Below, in pieces: positions 1 to 5,397 of a DNA stretch of 13,903 bases. Under the pieces are notes generated by a model. It did no database searches, had not been told where the DNA came from, and saw nothing but the letters and a program-made list of their open reading frames with translations. The stretch comes from Candidatus Dormiibacterota bacterium. GTDB lineage: Bacteria > Chloroflexota > Dormibacteria > Dormibacterales > Dormibacteraceae. Position numbers and translations under genes: made by a program. The stretch's first letter is position 1; every line of letters begins with the position of its first letter. The stretch lies in NCBI GenBank assembly GCA_003151665.1, contig PLYD01000209.1, forward strand, positions 1 through 13,903. The letters run 5' to 3'.

Positions 1-2040
1 GGCGGCATCGAGGCGGAGGCGGCGATGCTCGGCCAGCCGGCCTACCTGCCGACTCCCATAGTGGTCGGCGTCCGCTTCAGTGGCGCGCTGCCCGCGGGAT
101 CCACGGCCACCGACCTCGTGCTCACCCTCACCGAAATGCTGCGCAAGCACGGAGTGGTTGAGAAGTTCGTCGAGTTCTGCGGCGACGGCCTGTCCAGCCT
201 GTCCGTGCCCGACCGCGCCACGCTCAGCAACATGTGCCCCGAGTACGGCGCCACCTCAGCTCTGTTTCCCGTCGATGCGCAGACGCTCCGCTACCTGGAC
301 ATCACCGGCCGTAGCCGCGAGCAGATCGAGCTGGTCGAGAGATACACCAAGGAGCAGGGACTGTTCCGCACCGACGGCGACAAGACGCCGAAGTTCAGCG
401 AGCTTCTCGAGCTCGACCTGAGCAAGGTCGAACCAAGTCTGGCCGGGCCGAAGCGCCCACAAGACCGCGCCCCGCTGCCGAAAGTGTGGGAGAGCTTCAC
501 CACCGCATTCGGCAACGGGCCCAAGCCCAGCGCCAACGCGCTCGGGCGCCTGGCCGACGAAGGCGGACCCGTCAACGGCCGCACCGCCGTCGCGGTGGCC
601 GCCAAGCCCGCGGCCAAGCTCGAAAACGGATGCGTCGTCATCGCCGCCATCACCAGCTGCACCAACACCTCCAACCCGTCGGTGATGGTGGCCGCCGGAT
701 TGCTGGCCAAGAAAGCAGTGGAGCTCGGTCTGGAAGTGAGCCCGTATGTGAAGACGAGCCTCGCGCCGGGCTCGCGCGTCGTCACCGATTACCTCGAGAC
801 AGCAGGGCTGATGAAGCCGCTCGAGAAGCTCGGCTTCTTCCTGGTCGGCTACGGCTGCACCACATGCATCGGCAACTCGGGCCCGCTCGCGAGCCCGGAG
901 GTCGAGGCGGCGGTGACGGCGGAGGACCTGAGCGTGGTCGCGGTCCTGTCGGGCAACCGCAACTTCGAGTCGCGCATCCACCCGCTCGTCAAGGCAAGCT
1001 ATCTCGGATCGCCGCCACTCGTCGTCGCTTATGCCCTGGCGGGCACAGTCCACATCGACCTCACCAAGGAGCCCCTGGGGACGACCCGGGATGGCAAGCC
1101 CGTGATGCTCTCCGAGCTGTGGCCCTCGCAGGCAGAGGTCAACGAGGTGGTGCAGCGGTGCGTGCAGCAGGACATGTACAAGCGCGAGTACTCGCGCATC
1201 TTCGAGGGCGACGAGCACTGGAAGCAGATGGAGGCGCCGACCGGACCCATCTTCAAGTGGGACGAAAAATCCACGTACGTGCACGAGCCACCGTACTTCG
1301 AAGACTTCGGGCCGGACCCGAAACCTCTTACCAATATCGAAGGCGCGCGGGCACTCGCAGTTCTCGGCGACTCGGTGACTACAGACCACATCTCTCCTGC
1401 TGGAGCGATCCCTCCTGATAGCCCGGCGGGCAAGTACCTCATCGAGCACGGCGTCGAGCGCAAAGACTTCAACAGCTTCGGCGCGCGGCGCGGCAACCAC
1501 GAGGTGATGGTGCGGGGCACCTTCGGCAACATCCGGCTGCGCAACCAGCTGGTCGAGCGCGAGGGCTACTGGACTAGGCACCTGCCGGACGGCAAGGAGG
1601 CGACGATCTTCGACGCTTCGCAGCAATACAGGGCCGAAGGCGTGCCCCTCGTCGTGATCGCGGGTAAGGAGTACGGCTCCGGCTCATCCCGCGATTGGGC
1701 GGCTAAGGGTCCGCTGCTGCAAGGCGTGCGAGCGGTGATTGCGGAGAGCCTGGAGCGAATTCACCGATCCAACCTGGTAGGTATGGGCATCCTGCCCCTC
1801 GAGTTTGCTCACGGCGAGAACCTGCAGTCGCTCGGCCTGACCGGCAAGGAGCGCTTCACGATCCGCGGCCTCGAGGCGCTCAAGCCCGGCCAGACCGTCG
1901 AGGTCGAAGCGGCGTCAGACGATGGCAAGAAGACTGTCTTCAAGACCCATTCGCGTATCGACAACGACACCGAGGTCGGATACATGCACAACGGCGGCGT
2001 CCTCCCGCTGGTCCTCCGAGAGCTGATCGCTAAGGACTGA
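1..2040 (+). CDS. acnA: Aconitate hydratase, AcnA type (5' end cut by window)
   Basis: Cytosolic TCA-cycle enzyme that interconverts citrate and isocitrate through a [4Fe-4S] cluster. The reading frame is open from base 1 and begins inside the family's conserved GGIEAEAAMLGQP segment, so the start lies upstream of the window and the first in-frame ATG (25) is internal. The three cluster ligands are visible: Cys in SCTNTSNP (codon 220 as counted here) and the CxxC of GCTTCIGNSG (codons 286 and 289). The spacings of 66 and 3 match E. coli AcnA C435/C501/C504, so roughly 215 residues are missing and the full protein would be about 890-900 aa, normal for AcnA. The C-terminal swivel domain carries GSGSSRDWAAKG (about codon 560). 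All key residues seen are intact. The stop codon shares one base with the ATG of the next small gene. In some bacteria AcnA-type enzymes also act as iron-responsive RNA-binding proteins; nothing here tests that. Confidence 0.96.
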   Translation, partial: GGIEAEAAMLGQPAYLPTPIVVGVRFSGALPAGSTATDLVLTLTEMLRKHGVVEKFVEFCGDGLSSLSVPDRATLSNMCPEYGATSALFPVDAQTLRYLDITGRSREQIELVERYTKEQGLFRTDGDKTPKFSELLELDLSKVEPSLAGPKRPQDRAPLPKVWESFTTAFGNGPKPSANALGRLADEGGPVNGRTAVAVAAKPAAKLENGCVVIAAITSCTNTSNPSVMVAAGLLAKKAVELGLEVSPYVKTSLAPGSRVVTDYLETAGLMKPLEKLGFFLVGYGCTTCIGNSGPLASPEVEAAVTAEDLSVVAVLSGNRNFESRIHPLVKASYLGSPPLVVAYALAGTVHIDLTKEPLGTTRDGKPVMLSELWPSQAEVNEVVQRCVQQDMYKREYSRIFEGDEHWKQMEAPTGPIFKWDEKSTYVHEPPYFEDFGPDPKPLTNIEGARALAVLGDSVTTDHISPAGAIPPDSPAGKYLIEHGVERKDFNSFGARRGNHEVMVRGTFGNIRLRNQLVEREGYWTRHLPDGKEATIFDASQQYRAEGVPLVVIAGKEYGSGSSRDWAAKGPLLQGVRAVIAESLERIHRSNLVGMGILPLEFAHGENLQSLGLTGKERFTIRGLEALKPGQTVEVEAASDDGKKTVFKTHSRIDNDTEVGYMHNGGVLPLVLRELIAKD

Positions 2041-2252
2041 TGGATCGCGGAGCCACCGCCATGCGACAGCGTGCAGCGAAAGCGTTGGGTGCGGCGGCGC
2101 TCGGTGCACTGGCGGTCGGTGCTGTCGCCATCGGGGCGATTGCCATCGGCCGGCTCGCTGTCGGCAGAGCGCGAATCCGGCACCTGGAGATCGACGAGCT
2201 GCTGGTGCATAAGCTGACCCTGCCGGATCGCGGCCCCGACACCAAGCCTTAA
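2040..2252 (+). CDS. Small pentad-periodic (Gly/Ala-rich) protein coupled to aconitase
   Basis: A 70-aa protein whose ATG overlaps the aconitase stop by one base (TGATG), so translation is probably coupled. An AAGGA lies 3 nt before this ATG. A second in-frame ATG at 2061 has GGAG 8 nt upstream and would give 63 aa; either start is possible. From about residue 16 the protein runs in five-residue units such as ALGAL, AVGAV and AIGAI. A hydrophobic residue sits at units' positions 2 and 5, and Gly at position 3 in the first half. The hydrophobic spacing continues through the charged second half (RIRHL, EIDEL, LVHKL). I have seen similar small unnamed bacterial proteins but know no function. The period suits a short beta-solenoid resembling pentapeptide-repeat folds. 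The Ala/Gly-rich first half could instead be one membrane helix with regularly spaced Gly. No enzyme motif is visible. A role near aconitase is only suggested by the overlap. Confidence 0.65.
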   Translation: MDRGATAMRQRAAKALGAAALGALAVGAVAIGAIAIGRLAVGRARIRHLEIDELLVHKLTLPDRGPDTKP

Positions 2253-2298
2253 TTCACGCTGCTTCACCAAACGAGTAGTGCGAAACTGCTCAATTCTG

Positions 2299-2312
2299 TT
2301 GTATATATGCAA
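2299..2312. promoter_or_regulatory. Near-palindromic operator candidate upstream of the XRE gene
   Basis: TTGTATATATGCAA is a 14-bp inverted repeat with six of seven base pairs matched. It ends 11 nt before the ATG of the XRE regulator, in an AT-rich patch of otherwise GC-rich DNA. It abuts AATAAT (2311-2316), a good -10 hexamer whose predicted start site 7 nt later would be the A of the ATG (2324). A weak -35 (TGCTCA, 2287-2292) is the best I see. Small XRE regulators commonly repress their own promoter by binding such dyads, so autoregulation is likely. The palindrome itself is seen in the sequence; binding is inferred. Confidence 0.5.
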
Positions 2313-2323
2313 TAATTCGCCGT

Positions 2324-2575
2324 ATGGCTCCCCCGATCCAGAATAGGATTGCGGTGCTCCGCGCCGAGCGGGACCTTTCCAGGCAGCAGCTTGCAGACGC
2401 GTTGGGGATCAACTATCAGACGATCGGCTACCTCGAGCGCGGCGACTACAACCCCAGCCTTGAGCTGGCGTTCCGCATCGCCGAATATTTCGGACTCCCG
2501 CTAGAGGCCGTCTTCTCGCGCCAACCGTTTGCGCCGATGAGCAGCCAGCTCTATCGGAAGGAGGAGTCGGCATGA
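2324..2575 (+). CDS. Small XRE-family helix-turn-helix transcriptional regulator
   Basis: An 83-aa DNA-binding protein consisting almost only of a Cro/C1-type HTH. Residues about 18-64 carry the typical pattern: LSRQQLADALG (helix 2), NYQTIGYLERG (recognition helix and turn), then PSLELAFRIAEYFGLPLEAVF. The last part is typical of the small YozG-like XRE regulators. No ligand domain is present, so the C-terminal tail of about 18 residues or the partner gene probably sets its activity. The stop overlaps the next start by 4 nt (ATGA), so the two genes are co-translated. No Shine-Dalgarno is visible before the ATG, which fits a leaderless transcript from the adjacent -10 box. Family-level call is firm; the target is inferred to be its own operon. 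Confidence 0.9.
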   Translation: MAPPIQNRIAVLRAERDLSRQQLADALGINYQTIGYLERGDYNPSLELAFRIAEYFGLPLEAVFSRQPFAPMSSQLYRKEESA

Positions 2576-3186
2576 TTGATGACTTCGACAAGCTGTCGGT
2601 GACCGAGCTCAGGCTGCGAGGCATGACGTCGGACAAGATCCTCGCCGAGCAGAAGCGGCGTGGCATGTCGAAGGAAGCCATCCACGATGCTTGGTTCCCA
2701 AAGCCACCGACCTACAACCGAATCGGAAGCCGCCGCTTCCGCCGGCGGTTGGTGCTCGCGACCTATACCGGCTGGTTTTTGCTCGCCGCGATCTTGCTTA
2801 TGACGTCAATGGCCCTTCCCGGTTCGATCATTTCGCTTGAGGCTCTCCCTATTCTGTTGGTCGCGAATGGCGTCGTCCTGGGTGTCTGGTTCTTCCGCAA
2901 AACCTACATCAGCCGAGAAGTGCTCTCGTCGGATAAGGGGCTCGATGAACGTTTGGTGCAGAACAGAAACCAAGCTTTCCGCCGGGCCTTTCAGATCTTC
3001 ACAGGGCTGATCCTATTGGCCTGGCCATTGTCCATCGCGGTCATGCTGGCGCAGCCTGGCCACCAGGGTTTTGTCGATGCATTCGTGATCTATTTCGCGG
3101 TTGCCGTGCTCGCGTCAACGCTCCCCACTGCGATCTGGGCGTGGCGTGAGCCCGACCCACTCGAGCCGGAAAAACTCCAGGTTTAG
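2572..3186 (+). CDS. Four-helix integral membrane protein paired with XRE regulator
   Basis: A 204-aa protein of unknown function. Residues 1-55 are hydrophilic and predicted cytosolic, with two basic helical stretches. Four membrane segments follow at about 60-82, 88-108, 139-160 and 166-190, and the C-terminus is short and acidic. Between helices 2 and 3 lies DERLVQNRNQAFRRAF (125-140), resembling the DER...R..R motif of DUF2178-like membrane proteins, which are often encoded beside small XRE regulators. That resemblance is from memory and moderate. The start is well supported: ATGA overlap with the regulator and a strong AAGGAGGAG (2558-2566) 5 nt before the ATG. By analogy it may sense an envelope signal or modulate the regulator, but the sequence does not show this. 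No catalytic motif is visible. Confidence 0.8.
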   Translation: MIDDFDKLSVTELRLRGMTSDKILAEQKRRGMSKEAIHDAWFPKPPTYNRIGSRRFRRRLVLATYTGWFLLAAILLMTSMALPGSIISLEALPILLVANGVVLGVWFFRKTYISREVLSSDKGLDERLVQNRNQAFRRAFQIFTGLILLAWPLSIAVMLAQPGHQGFVDAFVIYFAVAVLASTLPTAIWAWREPDPLEPEKLQV

Positions 3187-3226
3187 GCCGTCGTGTGCGC
3201 AATCGAGCGTAACCCTGTCAAAGAAC

Positions 3227-3288
3227 GACCATGCGTGCCCGAATGGTTGATAAATCGACCGGGGGTAGACCATTTGTTGCCCGAATGG
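3227..3288. repeat. Imperfect direct repeat, two copies
   Basis: GACCAT followed after 3 or 4 nt by TGCCCGAATGG occurs at 3227-3246 and 3268-3288, about 41 bp apart. Both copies lie in the gene-free stretch after the membrane protein gene and before the convergent zinc-ribbon gene. The 11-bp core is identical in both copies. It could be a protein-binding site pair or a remnant of duplication; no coding sequence overlaps it. Confidence 0.45.
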
Positions 3289-3304
3289 CTGCATCGCTGC
3301 TGCT

Positions 3305-3330
3305 CGGCCGAGCGCTAAGGAGCTAGGCCG
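3305..3330. terminator. Hairpin between convergent genes
   Basis: CGGCCGAGC (3305-3313) pairs with GCTAGGCCG (3322-3330) over nine positions with one mismatch, around an 8-nt loop. The left arm is part of a perfect 12-bp palindrome (GCTCGGCCGAGC, 3302-3313). It lies downstream of the membrane protein gene and overlaps the stop codon of the convergent zinc-ribbon gene. There is no T-tract on either side, so it is a weak intrinsic terminator at best, but may stop or protect both mRNA 3' ends. Confidence 0.3.
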
Positions 3331-3493
3331 CCTCGCCTGATCGGATCGGAAAGCGCCTTTCGTGCCCGCACTCCGGACACTCGTAAAGGCCGATCACCGT
3401 GTCCGGCTGAGACGAGTCCGAGTGCATGGTGCGCAACTTCATCGGCACTACAGACTCATGACGATCGCAGGCCGGAGCGTCTTCGTAGGTCAT
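3323..3493 (-). CDS. Small zinc-ribbon-like protein (56 aa)
   Basis: A 56-aa reading frame on the minus strand, ATG at 3493-3491 and TAG at 3325-3323, with an in-frame TAA four codons before the ATG fixing the start. The protein has two metal-ligand knuckles: CDRH (C9, H12) and YECPECGHERRF (C39, C42, H44), the latter typical of zinc ribbons. This pattern, together with codon use rich in G/C at third positions, makes chance unlikely. No Shine-Dalgarno is seen; instead TAATCT ends 6 nt before the ATG, as at other first genes of this window. It lies convergent to the membrane protein gene and divergent from the PucR-family gene, with about 98 bp between the divergent starts. Function unknown; proteins of this size and type may bind nucleic acid or protein. 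No homologue can be named. Confidence 0.6.
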   Translation of the reverse strand: MTYEDAPACDRHESVVPMKLRTMHSDSSQPDTVIGLYECPECGHERRFPIRSGEAA

Positions 3494-3499
3494 GACCCG

Positions 3500-3528
3500 A
3501 GATTACGCGCTGCGTCGTAAGGCGCCTA
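3500..3528 (-). promoter_or_regulatory. Leaderless promoter candidate for the zinc-ribbon gene
   Basis: On the minus strand TAATCT (3505-3500) ends 6 nt before the ATG, and TAGGCG (3528-3523) stands 17 bp upstream of it. The -10 fits the TAnnnT pattern; the -35 is poor against TTGACA. The same TAGGCG hexamer, again with a 17-bp spacer, stands before gltB. Confidence 0.35.
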
Positions 3529-3556
3529 GTGCCCCCTGCACAACCCAGCAAGCGAG

Positions 3557-3585
3557 TTGCTTGTCCTCCGCCCACACACTAAGCT
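3557..3585 (+). promoter_or_regulatory. Leaderless promoter candidate for the PucR-family gene
   Basis: TTGCTT (3557-3562) and TAAGCT (3580-3585) are separated by 17 bp. The -10 ends 6 nt before the ATG at 3592, so transcription would begin at or beside the start codon. No Shine-Dalgarno sequence lies between. Confidence 0.4.
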
Positions 3586-3591
3586 CCACTT

Positions 3592-5310
3592 ATGACCGCC
3601 CGCAAGGTCCTGCCGGACGCCCTCGCCGAGCCCAAGCCCACCGTGCGCGAGGCCATGCGCTTCGGCCCGTTCGCCAGCGCCAAGCTGGTCGCCGGCGCCA
3701 ACGGCCTGGACCGGCCGATCGAGTGGGTGCGCGCCATGGAGACGCCCGAGGTGCAGCCCAGGGCCGGGGACTTGATCTTCACCACCGGCTTCCCGATCAA
3801 GGACGACCCTCAGGGCCAGATCCGCCTGATCGCCAAGATCGCTGACTCCGATGGCGCCGGCCTTGTGGTCAGGCCGTATCCCTACATGCGCAAGCTGCCC
3901 CCGGAGATGCTGAGCGAGGCCGACCGCTTGAATGTGCCTCTGTTCACAGTGGCGCAGGACGTCCAGATGGTCGACCTAATGGCGCCCCTGCTCGAACGGA
4001 TCATCAACGCCGAGCACTGGCGCCTAAAGCGGTCGCTGGAGATCCACCGCCGCTTCACCGAGCTCGTCCTGGACGGCAAAGGCGTCAAGGAGATCTGCGC
4101 CACCCTGGCCGAGCTGCTCGAGAGCGCAGTCACCATCGAGGATGCCAGCTTCCACCTGCTCGCCCACGCCGGCGGCTCCGGCGACCCTCACCGCAAGGAG
4201 ACGATCCAGCGCCAGGGCACCCCACAGCGGATCCTGTTCGACCCCCAGATCCAGCGCATGCTGCGCGAGGTCGAGGCGAGCCGCGGTCCCGTCAAGGTGC
4301 CGGCGTTCCCCCACGTCGGCATGTCCAGGGAGCGACTCATCGCCCCGATCCTCGCCGCCAACCAGGTGCTCGGCTATATCTCGGTACTCGACCATCCGCC
4401 CCACAACGAGGAGCTGGCCTTCATGGCCATCGAACAAGCCGCCCTCGTGTTGGCGCTCGCGGTGGCCAAGGAGCGGGAGCTGTCAGAGGTCGAAGGGCGG
4501 GTGCGCGGTGAGTTCCTCGAAGACCTGCTGCACGGCACGTACGGCGAGGAGTCGGCAGCCCAGCGCCGGGCCCGCCACCTCGGCTATCCCCTGCACGGCA
4601 ACCACATCGTGATGCTGGTCGACATCGACGACTTTCGCGGCTTCATCGGCTCGCGGCCGGTCTCCGAGGACGCGATCCAGGCGCTGAAGCGCGAATTCCT
4701 ACGCCGCGTCACTGGCGTGGTGCGCGCTAGCTATGCCCGGGCTCTTGTACAGGGTCGATCGGACAGCGTGGCCGCGCTCCTGCCCTTGGGCACTGAACCG
4801 GGCGACTACCAGGCACGTGGGCATGCGCTGGGACTACAGATCAGGCAAAACATCGCCGACTGGAAGCCGGGGTTCACCGTCTCGGTCGGCTTCAGCGGTC
4901 CGGCGGAGGCGCCTGCCGGCCTGGCCGCCGCCCAGCGCGAGGTCATCTCGGTGATGGACTCTCTTGCGAGGTTCAAGCGATGGGGCCAGGTCGTGGCGGT
5001 GCCCGAGCTTGGGCTCACGGGGCTGCTGGCCGCGGTCACCGACGAACGGCTCGTCGATTACACCCGCCGGCACCTGGGCCCGCTTGTCGACCACGACACG
5101 GCCCGCAAGGGAAGCCTGGTCCCCACCCTGCGCGCCTACCTGGAGACAGGTGAACAGCAGGAGGCCGCCAAGCGCCTTCGCGTCCACCCCAACACGCTGC
5201 GCTATCGCCTCGATCGCATCAGGGAGATCAGCGGCGTCGATCTCGAGGACCCGGAGACGCGCCTGAACATGGCAGTGGCCCTGCGCGTACAGGCGCTTCT
5301 CGGTTCCTGA
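3592..5310 (+). CDS. PucR-family transcriptional regulator
   Basis: A 572-aa regulator with the full PucR/CdaR-type layout. Residues about 16-140 form the PucR N-terminal domain (GANGLDRPIEWVRAMETPE, then GDLIFTTGFPIKDD). About 150-300 is a GAF-like sensory region. About 305-450 is the CdaR GGDEF-like domain, starting near RGEFLEDLLHG. The C-terminal HTH (about 515-570) has the hallmark EAAKRLRVHPNTLRYRLDRI followed by a GVDLEDPETRLNMAVAL helix. Family members control purine catabolism, proline, GABA or other nitrogen-linked genes, usually activated by a small molecule. The ATG at 3592 begins just before the domain and has no Shine-Dalgarno, consistent with the leaderless promoter upstream. 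It lies 87 bp before gltB in the same direction; a regulatory link to glutamate synthesis is plausible but unproven. Domain family is firm; ligand and target are unknown. Confidence 0.92.
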   Translation: MTARKVLPDALAEPKPTVREAMRFGPFASAKLVAGANGLDRPIEWVRAMETPEVQPRAGDLIFTTGFPIKDDPQGQIRLIAKIADSDGAGLVVRPYPYMRKLPPEMLSEADRLNVPLFTVAQDVQMVDLMAPLLERIINAEHWRLKRSLEIHRRFTELVLDGKGVKEICATLAELLESAVTIEDASFHLLAHAGGSGDPHRKETIQRQGTPQRILFDPQIQRMLREVEASRGPVKVPAFPHVGMSRERLIAPILAANQVLGYISVLDHPPHNEELAFMAIEQAALVLALAVAKERELSEVEGRVRGEFLEDLLHGTYGEESAAQRRARHLGYPLHGNHIVMLVDIDDFRGFIGSRPVSEDAIQALKREFLRRVTGVVRASYARALVQGRSDSVAALLPLGTEPGDYQARGHALGLQIRQNIADWKPGFTVSVGFSGPAEAPAGLAAAQREVISVMDSLARFKRWGQVVAVPELGLTGLLAAVTDERLVDYTRRHLGPLVDHDTARKGSLVPTLRAYLETGEQQEAAKRLRVHPNTLRYRLDRIREISGVDLEDPETRLNMAVALRVQALLGS

Positions 5311-5361
5311 CGCATGTGCGGCGCTGATAACGATTCTGGCAAGGATTTGTCCTTAGCTCAC

Positions 5362-5390
5362 TAGGCGGTCGCCCCGGTTACCGGTACCTT
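5362..5390 (+). promoter_or_regulatory. gltB promoter candidate with inverted repeat in the spacer
   Basis: TAGGCG (5362-5367), a 17-bp spacer and TACCTT (5385-5390) precede the GTG of gltB by 7 nt, the leaderless layout seen elsewhere in this window. The spacer contains a perfect inverted repeat, CCGGT and ACCGG around one T (5374-5384), directly abutting the -10. A regulator bound there would meet RNA polymerase. The upstream PucR-family protein is the obvious candidate, but that is inference. A small 5-bp hairpin (AAGGA, loop TTTG, TCCTT; 5341-5354) lies upstream, without a T-tract. Confidence 0.4.
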
Positions 5391-5397
5391 CACAGCA

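Noticed and set aside
25..27. ATG at 25 as the start of aconitase
   Set aside because: The frame is open to base 1 and the preceding codons encode the conserved GGIEAEAA segment. The three cluster Cys spacings show about 215 residues are missing upstream.
3492..3845. Plus-strand open frame overlapping the zinc-ribbon start and the PucR-family gene start
   Set aside because: It runs out of frame into the PucR-family gene, whose domain match is clear. The translation is low-complexity Arg/Ala-rich sequence.
5341..5354. AAGGA-TTTG-TCCTT hairpin as terminator of the PucR-family gene
   Set aside because: The stem is only five pairs, mostly weak, and no T-tract follows. It is mentioned with the gltB promoter but not called as a terminator.
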